Shown piece by piece: positions 1 through 12,156 of a DNA stretch of 64,000 bases. This stretch comes from Enoplolaimus lenunculus (taxonomy: Eukaryota > Nematoda > Enoplea > Enoplida > Thoracostomopsidae): positions 248,001 to 312,000 of the forward strand of contig JASANG010003966.1 of the NCBI GenBank assembly GCA_030248215.1, given 5' to 3'. Position 1 is the stretch's first letter. Each line of letters opens with the position of its first letter. The notes beneath the pieces were generated by a model. That model saw only the letters and a program-made list of their open reading frames with translations. It had not been told where the DNA came from and did no database searches. The translations under genes and the position numbers were made by a program.

Positions 1-254
1 AGCAACTGACCACCGGCTACACACTCTGTCAACCAAATTACCCTGTTGTAACCAGAAGGCACTTTAAACCAGATAAACCAGAAGGTTTGTTTGTTAAATT
101 CGGTCCTATCAATCACTTTACGTATCCTTCATATATGACACCGGCTCCAGACAGGGTCCTCACAAGACAGGCATACATAGGCAATCCCTGCATTTACGAT
201 TCTCCCAAATGAAATTAAACACAGCAATACCAATAACACTTCTTCTTCTTCTTC

Positions 255-340
255 AGGGTGGCAACCGGAATTCCGATTTTGATTTTAAAATTTCGATTCA
301 AACTCAGTTCCGTTTACGATTCGAAATCGCTAATTTTTCA
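255..340 (+). mobile_element. Family B MITE, left-end fragment
   Basis: Carries cagggtggcaaccggaattc followed by runs of the gattccgatt type seen in family B, then decays. No right end is visible. An old, partial copy. Confidence 0.5.
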
Positions 341-546
341 TCGTTTCTAACGTGTGTACGTATTATTTCAATTTAGTCGCGAAATTGACGTACATAAAGT
401 TCTGTTAAGTTTCACAACAACCAATGCTTATAGCTGTTCCCAAATGACAATTTGTTATATGTCGCATGAAACTTATCATAGAACCATGAATAACATGCCA
501 TCGGATACAGATATATTGATTTAGTGCATACTAATTACATATAATA

Positions 547-1261
547 CAAGGTTCAACCGGATATCCGGCTCAAGTATTTTGCCGTGCCGGATAATTTTCT
601 AAAAATCTTCAAAGTTGCAGAGTTTGTATAAATTGTGTTATTTCAAGATCAAAGCGTACAATAGCAGCATATCTGCATATTGAGCAACAGAATGATCTCT
701 GAGTGATTTATGCTCAACTCCTGACCCACCGTTCCAATTTGCGCCTTCAACTACTGGCGAATCCAGAAGGGGGCCATCCCAGGCTAGGCACCCAACAGTG
801 ATCAGTAGCAACATTTTGTATTAAGGTCTAGCGGTAAAATAGCGTTTCGTTCGGCATTCTGTTCGTTTCGCTCGTCAGTTATTTTTCATTAATATTAAAC
901 GTTGCACAGCCCCGCTTTTTGGGAATTTGTGGATCCGCGACTGCTGCCCCCCACCCTCAAAAAAAACTCGTGGTCGACGGAAAGTTTCACCGAAAAGTGA
1001 ATATTAAAAAAACAACGCAATGTTTTCAAAACAAACGCTATTCGAAATCAGAAACATATTTTTTCTAATATAAATTTTTTCAGAAAATTCCTAGTCACAA
1101 CACAAAATTATTGCACCGATTTCTACTATAAAGCATTACTATCAAACAGCGTATATATACGCAAGTATCACTAATCGACCGAATATAAGGATCCGGTTTA
1201 GCATACGGCAAAAAATCGACATTCGGATCCGGTTCGGATATCCGGTAAAATATATATCCTG
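547..1261. mobile_element. Family C-like MITE (ggttcaaccgg ends), probably interrupted
   Basis: Left end caaggttcaaccggatatcc and right end with ggatatccggtaaaa and a terminal cctg form inverted termini. The length, about 715 bp, exceeds its relatives. The interior holds a stretch at 904-960 with gtggatccgcgactg, like a decayed family H end, suggesting an insertion. Confidence 0.5.
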
Positions 1262-2624
1262 TTGATCTCTGACACGTATATATGTCAGAGCTAAGTTTAA
1301 AGTAGGACTGGCTCAACAGAGAATATTACTTTCATATTATTAGGCGGCAGGTGTTACATATGTATGCACAAACGTAAGCCTTTGTTTAAGCAATAGCCTT
1401 AAATTTGAGGAAATGCACAACAGTCATTCGAGGTAGTTCCCAAAACTAACTTGCCCTAAGTTCAAGGTAGTTTTGGGTTCTACTTATCTCACAACGACAA
1501 ACATATTAAATATGATTAATCCATCATTCCCTCAATCCTTTCCCAGTTGCCACCATTTCGGCTTCTGAAGCAAAATTTATCTGCTCGTGTCAGAATCTTC
1601 CAGCCAGCTTCATGACTCATTCTATCTTGTATACCACAATCGAACCGCCAAATCTACCTACCTTGCCGTCACAATCTTTCTACCCATATCTACTTACCCA
1701 TGCCATATGAATCACCCCTCATCTTTAATCGGTTTCCCTTAATCTTAATCCACACAAACACACAGGACACCAATTGTAAACCAAAATGTCCAATCACAGC
1801 CTTCGAAACCACTCAAAACTTGGGCATCTATCAGTTCTCACCCCCGGTAAACTTGCAACGCACACTTTCAAAACGCATCAAATCACAGCTTAAATCACCA
1901 ATCGTATCTTATCCGCTAAAATATATGTGCAACTGAAACTAAAACTCAAAACCTATCTTTCTGTACGCTAAAATTCCCTAGCTAGTCATTAGCGTGCGTT
2001 CACTACAGCGCAGACTAAACCAACCACCCAAGGTCGCAACTACATAAATGGGGGCGCCCTCTCAAACAAACATTTCCCCTATGGCTGTGAAAATTTTTCC
2101 AAACCAGAATTCTATGCTCAGAACACTGCCGTTGCCCTGCTAGAAATGCTCATCTCCGCCTCTACCTAACAATTCCTGGTGGCGGACCAACAAAAACGCT
2201 ACCAAACTAGACCAAAATAGTCCATAATATATTAAGTAGTCGCTCGCGATGGTTCTGAGAACCTCGGTTGCTCGCAGTGATTTATCCTTGAGTTACCCAT
2301 CGTTCCGTCTATCCCTAGTCGTTTCTCTCTAGAAACCGATTAAGTAATATATGTTTCTAGTGAATGACCATAACTTTAACAAGAACCAAACAAAGCTTAA
2401 ACGAAACAACCAGCATCAAATCACAGATTGAACAATCAAACCAGAAATTATTTAAGATTTAAAAAGGGCCAGCTTAGTTGTGCCTATGAGTCATGAAATG
2501 AAACAACACTAAAATTAGGAAATAACCTTCTAGATCACAATGTTAGATAATAGTGAATTTACCCAATTACAGTCCGCCTCCTAGCAGGAAAGTATCCACA
2601 AGCAACCATATTTCCGGAACATGG
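1262..2624. other. AT-rich intron sequence, nothing recognised
   Basis: Short reading frames only, none resembling a known protein; no repeat shared with the rest of the window was found. Confidence 0.5.
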
Positions 2625-3151
2625 GTTACGTTCACGGTGCGACCGGATAACCGGATCCGGTTGAGCCCTGAACGTAACAAAAAACCGATATCCGTGTCCG
2701 GTGTGTGGTACAACCCTATCAGATACCGGATGTTTACGGCGGGGGTCCCGAATTTCATAAAATTGTTTTTCTGCATGACCTGACCGTCAATTGCATCTTG
2801 CTGCGATTGCACTCCTAGGCAAGTCAAGAAGTGCAATCTTTATCGATCTTAACAATTTAAGTTAAGTAAAATTGTGCTTTTGCGCCAATCAACTTCTTCA
2901 AACAGTGTACCGATTTAGATGCTATACCGGGTTAGTATCAGATTCCGGTTCCGTTGGAACATTCACTACCATGGCTCCGGTATCCGGTAAATTAATATCT
3001 GGTCACACACAATTGGTTGCGTTCTATAATAATTTCGAAAGCTTCATTATTGCGTTAACAACTGAAAACAGTTCCTAAAAACCGCAGAACACAACTACGA
3101 ACAAACGATAGTTTGGCTCCAGTATGGTTACACCCTGATGGCGGCACCCTG
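2625..3151. mobile_element. Decayed family C elements
   Basis: A compact piece at 2625-2678 is bounded by perfect 10-bp inverted arms (gttacgttca and tgaacgtaac) around cggtgcgaccggataaccgg. It is followed by more ccggatatcc-type motifs and by two gcaccctga or caccctga ends at 3130 and 3151. Boundaries are uncertain. Confidence 0.4.
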
Positions 3152-4186
3152 ATACTTTCAAATCAAATACCAGAAAATCCTGACATTGCAATATTAAGCA
3201 TACCCTTACCCTATCGTTTCTATCCCGACTGTTGATTTGCCATTCCACCCCTTACATCTTACAACTGGCGACGGATCCAAAACGAAGGCAACGCGGCCTA
3301 AGCCCCTCCCGCTAATACAGATCCAGCCCAAGATTTTGAATCAAGGTACATCGCTCGCAAGTTATATCTCGAGTTCTTTCAAACATTTGTTCATCGGCCA
3401 CTGCTCCTTTTTATATATACCCTAACCTATCATACAGCCGCAATTCAAATTTTCCTATCTCCAATTTCAACTTCAACTAGAATGCGTGCACGCAACATAC
3501 TGCAATTAACCACAATCCAAATTTACACTACTGGTGGCAAAACACGTGTACCAGCCACGTGCAAACAACCGGATTCCAATTTTGGAAATTTGACTCTTCG
3601 AGTCAACCGTGAACCCGAATTCAAACTCTAAACATTCGAGCAAAGCTCACCATTTGAGCATTTCTCGAAAATTTGTCACATTTATACTTAATATTAAATT
3701 TAATTATAAATTAATAGTAATATTATATATTATATAAACCAATAATGTAGAACCAAAATTTTCAAATTACTTACATATATACGTATATTCAGTGATAACG
3801 CCATACATGTGCTACTTAGCATCAATTAAATCGATAACCACACAGACAGTGTCTTTTTCGTTATTCCTTCAGCAAGCATTTACCCAAAAATAGTCCAATT
3901 ATGAAGCGTTTAAGCATCATTGAGGCTTCCACGACTACTTCACCTAACCATTCCACACCCGAATTTGAATTTTTGAAAAATTGAATTTTTTAACGTTCTA
4001 GTTTTTGGTACATACCGTGAATGGCCGTAAGCAACCTTGATTCCATATACATGTGATATATGGCATATAATACATGCATATTTGTTAATACAACATATTT
4101 CGTGGCAAATTTAAAGTTACGTAACTTGGTCCTTAGTCAAATTGACTGCACTCCTATACAAATCTGTTATATACACGTATCTACCA
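3152..4186. other. AT-rich intron sequence with one copy of repeat U
   Basis: At about 3870-3990 there is a stretch (cacctaaccattccacaccc then gaatttgaatttttgaaaaa) similar to 16335-16450, labelled repeat U. The rest is AT-rich without recognised content. Confidence 0.4.
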
Positions 4187-4370
4187 GAGCGCAACCAGGA
4201 TTTCAATTTACCGGAACCGGGATTTCAATTTGTCGGAACCGTGATTTGAAACAATTACCGGAAACGGAACCGGAAAATGAAAAATACATGCCTCCGAAAA
4301 TTCATTTTAATTTTCTGGTTTGCAATTTTTTTGGGTGAAATAACCCTTAGTTGGAGATAGGTATTCGCAA
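4187..4370 (+). mobile_element. Family A MITE, left part only
   Basis: Begins gagcgcaaccaggatttc, then several ccggaaccgg-type motifs, then the family A interior (aaaaatacatgcc, gaaataacc, gataggtattc). It stops abruptly near 4370, so the right half is lost. Confidence 0.6.
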
Positions 4371-5365
4371 GCCGTTTGGCCTAGGCCAAATTGCGATTGT
4401 GACATTTCGTAAAAGAACAGTAATGTAAGACGAACGCTAATTGGTTAACGGCATTGTGTCTGTCCAAATAATCAAATCTGATTGTTCGATAAGTTTAATA
4501 GCAGTTTAGCCCAGGCCAAACTGTTTTTTACATAAAATAGCAGATTGGCCTACGCCATATATATGTACAAATACGTACAATCACAGTAATTTTAAGCATA
4601 GTTACTTCCATTAAAAATAACTTATTTACTGATATCTAAACTCACTATGACCCTTGTATTTCTTCTAAAATTACAGCGCTTAGCGACTCCCCGAGCCATT
4701 TTCGGCATATATTTCCAAAACTCGTTCGTGCCTTGACCGTTAATTATTCCATCCACATCATATTGTTCCTTACCCTTTGATAATTATTACCCCCGCCGTT
4801 CTCTCCTGCTGGCACTCTCCCTAACGCAAATTAGTTACCCAAGTAAATCTATACACCCATCATTGAACTTTCCCACACATATATTCCCCCGATACTTCGC
4901 CATATATATCTTACATAATCCGGCAGGTACTAACAGTAAAGCGGTGTTTAACTCGAATGTAGGCCGTCTACTTAAGTACTCTCAACAATTTCCGTACATA
5001 ATTCAATATATTACTACCCATAATTAAATGCGTGTAACACTGCCGACATAATTAGAAAGCAAACCAATGAAAAGGCATACGTATATCCGCACTTGAAATT
5101 AACAGATTTAAATTCTGAAAAGGCTCAGTTGAATTATACGTACATTATCTACACAGCCTATACTATAAACAGTCTTCAGTCTTAATTTTCAAAATATATA
5201 ACTGCCAAAATGGTTGCATGAATACACAAATCATTTTTAAACCAAATCTGGTTACGAAAATTGGACATCATGCCAGCTAATTACATACGTACTGTGTTTA
5301 TACCGCATTATTTTTGAAATGATTGCACTGAAAAGATTGACACCATATTATATATTTTATATATT
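4371..5365. other. Intron sequence, nothing recognised
   Basis: AT-rich, no long frames and no repeat from this window's families detected by eye. Confidence 0.45.
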
Positions 5366-6169
5366 CACGGTGCCACCGGAACTCCGGTTGCGGCATTTTT
5401 TCACCTTCCGGTTAAGGTAAATTTTTACAATTAAAAATTCCTGTATTAAATTTTGGTTGGTGGAATTTTTACTAATAAATGACGATAAAAATTAAATAGT
5501 TGTCATTAGTAGAGTATGTAAACCTTGACCCAGGGTGCAACCGGAATTCCGGTTCCGGCATTTTTTCACCTTCCGGTTCCGGTTCCGGTAAATTTTTACC
5601 GGATTTAAAAATTCCGGTATTATAATTTGGCCGTTTTCTTAACTTTGCTAATTTTTAAGAATCTCTTTTGAAAGCCACTTGTACTCCGAATATAAGCCAT
5701 TGATGGTGGATTTCGCTTCAGTCGATGATGAAAATCTAAAATACAACAAATAAAATAAATACCTATGTTCGACTAAGGTTATTTCACAAATAATAGAGCA
5801 AAAAATAAGATTAAAATGAAATTTTTGGTGAAATGCATTTTTCATTTTCCGGTTCCGGTTCCGGTAAAATTTTCAAATTCCGGTTCCGGTTCCGGTAAAT
5901 TGTAATTCCGGTTGCACCCTGCCTTGACCATCGCCGAAAAAACCCATTGAAGGTAGATATCGCTTCCGTGAATTATGAAAATCTAAAATACAGCAGATAA
6001 TAAAGTGAATACCTATCTCCAACTAGGGTTATTTCACCGATAATACGTATTGCAAAAAAGAAAACTAAAATGAATTTTTCGGTGGCATGTATTTTTCATT
6101 TTTCGGTTCCGTTTCCGGTAATTTTTTCAAATTCCGGTTCCGGTAAACCGTAATTCCGGTTACACCCTG
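5366..6169. mobile_element. Family A MITE, older copy split by a younger one
   Basis: Outer copy with left end cacggtgccaccggaactcc and right end ttccggttacaccctg. Its interior is split at the CCTTGACC site by the younger copy at 5531-5921. The halves before and after the insertion match the continuous interior of other copies (for example near 26680). Confidence 0.8.
5531..5921 (-). mobile_element. Family A MITE, young full-length copy nested in an older one
   Basis: Termini cagggtgcaaccgg and ccggttgcaccctg are near-perfect inverted repeats, flanked by an exact 8-bp duplication CCTTGACC. The ends carry ccggttccggttccgg repeats. An 8-bp duplication with a CAGGG start suits a hAT-type element. 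A frame of 65 codons on the minus strand (5648-5845) is shared with other copies. It is nearly identical to 26893-27252, so the family moved recently. Confidence 0.92.
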
Positions 6170-7376
6170 ATATATACAGATAAATAAACTACATACGTCG
6201 CATAATATGTATATATAAATTATATACCGCAAATGCTGAGTATAAAACTTTTCAATTTTCAAATAATGCAAAACTAAAATTTTAACTTCTTACAAATCTG
6301 ATTAAGATTAATTATCATTTTTTGACGCAATTATTACTCAAATTTTGCTTTTACATATATGTATACAAAAACTATAAATATATATATATTTATACGTATA
6401 TATATATTCATATATAAAAATTAAATATTTTCACAAAGACTACACCATATTGTGCGCAACAACACCAAAACTTCGGGGACTAAACTAACACAGTGATGTC
6501 CCCTTCTCAACTGTTCAAACCCTTAAATAAATGTGTTACCCCCCATTTAGTATTACGACTAAGGAATGCTATTCCTAACCTAAACCTAAGCTTAAGCCTA
6601 TCGATAAATGTGCGGGAAAGTATACCAGCGTCCGAAGTTTTTGACAATATTTTACAAAAAAATTAATGTTTCGAAATATAATTCTTCACTAAACAGGCCA
6701 TATTCTTGCTACGCTAACACCAATTTAGCTCAATCCGAAATACAGTAATTGAACTAAATTTTGACAATTTTCTAGCGCTTCGAATCAATTTATACGGTCG
6801 ATTCAAAGTCGATTCTACAGGACGTTAGGATTTTTCTCACACCTCAGCTACAATATTCGTTTTTCGGATCAAATCAAGTTTTTCCCTTCATACATCGCGT
6901 AACGACGTGCCAAGTAGAAACATGGGACAACTTGAATTGAGCCCCGTTTTCGTTTCACTATTTGAAATTTAATAAATTTCAAAATTTAACAAATAGTTAC
7001 AACGAGGAGTAATCAATCAGACACATTATATATGTATATACAATTACTTACATATTTATGCGAACATATATGCATACCATATATATGTATATATGTAAGT
7101 ATTTATTTCTGTACGTAAATATAACATATATAATCCAGAAATTCGACGTAAACTTCCGTACAAATAACTGTCATTATTCCGCGTGTAAATACAGCTAAAT
7201 TCAAACTTTGTTCAGAGTAATTAATCTTTGGCTTCAGAAATATTACGTATATATTGAAAATTTCAATTCAAAACATACAACTCAACTCAACAACAATGTA
7301 TTATTGTATTACTATTTACAGTAATCTGTAACTACAATAATCTTCACCTATATAGAAAGAGCATAACCCAAACGGT
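6170..7376. other. AT-rich intron with dinucleotide runs
   Basis: Contains ta/tg-rich simple sequence at about 6355-6425 and 7020-7110, and a short stretch at 6572-6606 of cctaa-type units resembling the interior of family M. Nothing else recognised. Confidence 0.5.
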
Positions 7377-7851
7377 ATCACGACAATTCGTCGCCCGACA
7401 ACTCGTCAATTGACAACAATCCGAAATTTCATCGACCATCATATGCTTCGGCTTAGGATTATGCTTACTTTTATCAAGAGTGGATGATGCACGCTTCCAC
7501 AAGAGTATACATGCAACTGGATACATTCTGTGTAGAAACGAATGTACCCGGCACGCGTTGTGTTTTTGCCCTACCTCCCCTTTATTTAGAGGGGGTATAA
7601 CCAGTGCGAACCTTGGCACTTTATGTGTGCGGCGTCAAACATAGTCGCCTTATAGTTTAATTCAGGGGTATTCATGTGACAGCGACCCCCCTCTAAACAA
7701 GGAGAGTTGCCCAAAAACGAAACACCCGGTGGCAAATTTTGTACAGTGTGGGGCTCCAAGAGTTACACACTCTTGCATCACACACTCTTGGTTTTATTTA
7801 TAGGTTTTAGGACACCGATGGGCGATAAGTTGTCAGACGACGAATTGTCAC
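7377..7851. mobile_element. Family D MITE carrying a nested family E element
   Basis: Left end cacgacaattcgtcgcccga and right end gacgaattgtcacg are inverted. The interior begins with the aaatttcatcgac and gcttaggattatgctta motifs shared by other D copies. The middle (7475-7790) is a separate element. Confidence 0.75.
7475..7790. mobile_element. Family E MITE nested in family D
   Basis: Inverted ends caagagtggatgatgca and the complement of tgcatcacacactcttg. The same layout recurs at 10183-10463, including gaatgtacccggc and the gttttat that follows the right end. Its position inside a D element dates it as younger than that D copy. Confidence 0.75.
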
Positions 7852-9235
7852 GGGTTCAACCCAAACATAAATTGTAGATACATTAGTCGTTCGCTTAGGC
7901 ATAATGGCGTCGATCGCAAATGAATGGAGCATATATCACCAGTTGTTGATGGGTCGTATTTCTCTGGACCAAATCAATTATGCCCTTAGAAATATGGACC
8001 ATATTTAAATTTAAATTTTCTGTGCTTACAGAATTCAAATTCACTGGCGATAGGTATATACTGCAAACAGGTGCGAATACCTATTTTAGATTTAGATATT
8101 AGGCTTAGACTGAGATTGCCGCTTTGGCGTTCGGGGCCTGTTCTACACATGGGGCCAAAACTTTTTCTACAAAGGAGTAAGGACAGTGTCAAACTACTGG
8201 ATACATGTACATATACCGGAACTGACACGCTTGACAACGTTTAGCGCTTTGCTCAAATTATGTTTATTCCATGCCCAGTATATAATTGTTTTCAGTGCCG
8301 GCCGGATCCAAAATTTCTACGGAAGTTCTTGTCAGAAACAACGCTTCATAATGTAACTTATACCGAAAGTTAGCCCAGAGTTGCGCCCAAGTTCCACCCC
8401 TCACCCTCAGATCAATGCCAGCGTCGCAAGCTGAGCCTATCGGATCAATTAATGTCTTTCGCCCCCCCCCATCAACTCAAGGGGAAACCTTAATAAATAC
8501 CCTTAGGTAGGTAGCGGAAGTAACTTTAATTGATCTCTTAGGAAAGAAAACCAACACAATCGGACCTGTTTCTCCCTGAAACCGGTGCCAATTCGTATTA
8601 CCACCCCGAAACCACTCAATTACTCCGTGTTGCCTTTGAGTCTAACAGTATAGCTTCTACCCACAATCTCAGTGAATTATTAACCTCTCGCCATGCCGGC
8701 CACAGGTTCAACTTACCATTTTATTCTTCATTTACTTCACCGATAAATTTCAAATTTTAATAAGCGGTTTCAAATTTCAAAATGCCCACTCGTCTGCTTT
8801 CAAAATTGTGTTAAATCGAATTCGAAAAAGATAGTTATAAATATATACATAGTATTATTTCACGTCTTCCCAATTAGCCATGTATATATATAATATATAT
8901 ATTTATAATATGTACTTTTATCTACATATACATTAAGTATCCATACATGTACATACATACATATATACGTCGAACTATAAAATAAGAGTAAACCGATACT
9001 ATAATTTCAACTGAATCTCGGTTTCCACCTGCTCCTATCGGTCTTCTTTGCCTCTACTCACAATTATATCCACCGTCCAGACTTTTAGTTGTGACACAAC
9101 ACAGAGAATAATTAACCGTTAATTTGTTAAATCAACAAGTTAATCTCTTCACTGCGCTTTGTCACACGCCGCAACTTACGTACCAAATACGACGGTGGGT
9201 CATCTAAAGTACACGTTTAGAACTGTACTACGTCC
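7852..9235. other. Intron sequence with an M-like fragment and AT runs
   Basis: At 8085-8160 there is a fragment with attaggcttagac and ggcctgttctacac, similar to family M ends. 8880-8960 is ta-rich simple sequence. A C-run lies near 8462-8470. No gene recognised. Confidence 0.4.
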
Positions 9236-9706
9236 CAGGGTGCGACCGGATCGCAAAAAACCGGATACCGGATCTGGAGTGATTTTTTACCGGAACCGGA
9301 TGTTAACCGGATAGTGTTTTTTAAAATAAATCAATTTTTAGCACGTTAATGCGTCAGTAAATATTAATTTATCTTTAGTAAACGGAATATTGCGTTTATA
9401 TATATAAGGAGCGTGTCCTAATACTTGAAAATAATTGTGTGAAGCTGCAAATAATTGGTTTGTTTCGATAATAATATCTGAATTGCTATCATAACCATAT
9501 ACAAAAATGCTGCTTTAAGCCAATACTGTATACTTACGCGTAATGGGACTGAAAACATAACATCCCACAACATAATTTGCAATAATTTGAGATTTACGAA
9601 ATCATCGCCGAAATCCGGTATCCGGTAGGTTTTTACCGGATACCAGAACCGGTTGCCGGTTTTTTGCAGGATAGTAAACAGGAGCTGGATATCCAGTCGC
9701 ACCCTG
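9236..9706. mobile_element. Family C MITE, complete
   Basis: Left cagggtgcgaccggat, right atccagtcgcaccctg, flanked by CTACGTCC and CTACGACC, an 8-bp duplication with one mismatch. Subterminal motifs are ccggataccggat rather than the ggaaccgg of family A, but the outer dozen bases are nearly the same. Confidence 0.85.
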
Positions 9707-9750
9707 CTACGACCTGAGAAAAACGAAAATACCAGAGCCTGAAATTAGCA

Positions 9751-10125
9751 CAAAGTGCAACCGGAATTCCGATTATAATTCCGATTGAAAACTATTTCCG
9801 ATTCCGATTGCGCAATCAATCGGAATTGAAATTCCGAAATTTTAATCCTACTTGTTGCGATACGTTGGATAAGGAGTTAACTTATTAATAATTGATTGTT
9901 GTTTCGCTTTACAGAACCAGAAATCATCGCCAATTTGTTCATGCGACGTTTTTGAAAATTGTTGCCAGCCAACAGACCCGTTAAATCAATCTTATGTTTG
10001 TCTGTACAACAAATTATCCGTACGTACAGTCACAAATTTTCTAGTTCCCATTTCGACTCCGATTACAATTCCGGTATACATTGCTGTTCAAATTCCGGTA
10101 TAATCCAGTTCCGCTTTGCACCCTA
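9751..10125. mobile_element. Family B MITE, complete
   Basis: Left gtgcaaccggaattccgatt, right ccagttccgctttgcaccct. The interior has catcgccaatttgttcatgc and ccagccaacagac, shared with the other B copies. Flanks GAAATTAG and GAAATTGG may be a worn 8-bp duplication. Confidence 0.82.
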
Positions 10126-10182
10126 GAAATTGGCCCACGGCGTTTAGACATAATTCATTAAAACACTCTAAATGTGTATTAT

Positions 10183-10463
10183 CAAGAGTCGATAACGATA
10201 ATAACTCTTATATACAAGAATATGCAACTGAATGCATTTTGTGTACAAAAGAATGTACCCGGCGCATGTTGCGTTTTTGGCCTACACCCCCCATATTTAA
10301 AGAAGGGGTACAACTTGTGCGAACCATACCACTGTCTATGTATCCGGCATCATAAACGCTCCGCATACAGTTTCATTTAGCGGTATTTCATATGATAGCG
10401 AGCCGTACATTCTATACCGTGCGGAACCCAAAAATTTGCATACTCTTGTATCATGCACTCTTG
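10183..10463. mobile_element. Family E MITE, complete
   Basis: Second copy of the element nested at 7475-7790, with inverted ends caagagtcgataac and gcactcttg and the same interior order (aatgtacccggc, cgttttt, cataaacgctccgcat). Confidence 0.7.
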
Positions 10464-11604
10464 GTTTTATATACGTAATGCTTTAAATCATATCGCTCGG
10501 TTTTGTTTTGAAACTTTGAATTTTACCAAACCATCTGAAGATGTAACTTTCTTCTTGAAACAATAATTTAAGTACGATACCACAATGGTGACATACGGAG
10601 CCGGATGTCATCAAAAGTATAGCGCCGCCCTTAATCTTAGAGTAGAATATATTCTTATCAAATTTTTTTCGGTTCTTGTACACTTCCACCCCCCCCCCCC
10701 CCCAACGGCTTAGGCTTAGATTTAGACTTAGGCTCACTTTTTATACAAGGCTTACGTAAATTAGACTAAACCTTTGTCTGAACCGTTTTACATAAGTTGA
10801 AAACTGAAATGTGGGTGGGGGGTGGACTGTTATTCAAGCGCCGTTTGTCATCTCCAGTACGAATTTCTCAAAAAAATTTCGTAACACCAAAATACCAATT
10901 TGCAGTTTTCCAAAAATAAGTTGAACTCAACGAATTGTCTACACTTTTCCCCGCTCCAACTGCGATCGCAACAACCTGTAGTCAGCTTCGCTGTTCAAAC
11001 GTCCAAAATAATTCCCTTGTACCAGTGCCGGCGGAATCGCCGTCCGAACCGCCCAAATGGAGTAGGACCCGACCCTTCGGGGCGCGCTATTTTAGCAAAC
11101 TAAAATTGTTTTACCGACCACAAAGTTATAGAGCTGTGAAATTGCGGCCCCTTGGATCTGTTTAGAGGGGGGGCGACTATCCGAACACCGACTCAGCCTC
11201 TTTCCTACCTTGAGTCGAGTCTTAGCGAACAAAAGTCCACAGAGGTGGGTGTATCCCGTCATATGTGTATAATCAATCAGAAAACTACACATTTCCTGTG
11301 TTAAATCTGTCTAAACACATAATAATGACTACATCATATACATTGTATCGATTATTTAAATAACAGACACTGAGAAAATAGTTAAACCGTACGTATTAGT
11401 TTTCGATTTCAGTCGTCAGATAAGACAAGCGTATCAATTTATCAACGACAAAACTACTCAGCTAGTAAACTTAGCAATATTTCAATACGAAATATGAAAA
11501 ATTTCACATAAGCAAAACTATGAAATAAAAACGCCTGAAATTTTGGCTGTAACAGCTTAAAACCGCAAACATTTACGTCTTAAAAACGCTGCTGAAACTC
11601 AAGT
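10464..11604. other. Intron sequence with M-like fragment and C-run
   Basis: A 15-base run of C lies at about 10689-10703, followed by ggcttaggcttagatttaga, an interior motif of family M, to about 10790. Around 11140-11180 there is a short ggatctg/gaggggggg stretch that may be a worn transposon end. No coding sequence recognised. Confidence 0.4.
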
Positions 11605-11722
11605 TCTTTTATGCGTCCAATACTTCAAAATATTCCGTAATTTGTAGCTGAAACACAAGTTCTGTTCTCAACTTGTTTTTCAGCTACAAATTACGAATAT
11701 TTTGAAGTATTTGATGCATGCT
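11605..11722. repeat. Large near-perfect hairpin
   Basis: Arms of roughly 50 bp: cttttatgcgtccaatactt and aaatattccgtaatttgtag on the left are mirrored by ctacaaattacgaatatttt and gaagtatttgatgcatg on the right, around a short loop near 11657-11664. Looks like a foldback element or a MITE stripped to its arms. Not seen elsewhere in the window. Confidence 0.75.
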
Positions 11723-11799
11723 TTTGTACAACTTAAAAAACCTGGCTACGTATTTAAAACGCAAACCAGCCCAAGGACCAACATAATTTATTTTGAACT

Positions 11800-11938
11800 A
11801 TAGTCAGTTAGTAGCAATTCGGCGGTGCGGTAGATTCGCAATTCGTGTTCCAGTTTCAGTTTCTGTTCCGATGAAAAATGAATTCGTGTGTTCTTGTTCC
11901 TGCTTCACGTGAAATACAGTTCCTGTTGAGACTCTGAC
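11800..11938. mobile_element. Family J MITE, right-end fragment
   Basis: Motifs ttcttgttcctgcttcacg and cagttcctgttgagactctg match the right end of the J element at 13123-13549. The family H copy at 11939 is inserted at its edge. Confidence 0.45.
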
Positions 11939-12122
11939 TAATGGCGGATCCATCCATGGGGGGCACGCCGGCCGTGCCCCACCCCCCAACAGCATCTCGA
12001 CAAAAATTACATACAGCAATTTTATGGCAATAGTTCGTGGTTTGTATGTGGGTCAAAAATATAAAGTTTATTACCTGTGAAACTTTGGCACCCCCCATTT
12101 TGAAATCCTGGATCCGCCACTG
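11939..12122. mobile_element. Family H MITE next to UNC5 exon 3
   Basis: Ends aatggcggatcc and ggatccgccactg are inverted, flanked by ACTCTGAC and ACTCTAAC (8 bp, one mismatch), again hAT-like. The interior gcatctcgacaaaa and atagttcgtggtttgt matches the copy at 56656-56828. It ends about 34 bp from the last base of exon 3. Confidence 0.9.
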
Positions 12123-12156
12123 ACTCTAACATATATATTTAGTATTGAAAACGTAC

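Noticed and set aside
1-12156. UNC5 Ig domain 2, thrombospondin or later exons
   Set aside because: Minus-strand frames were examined for the Ig2 pattern and WSxWS motifs; none found, so these exons are taken to lie outside the window.
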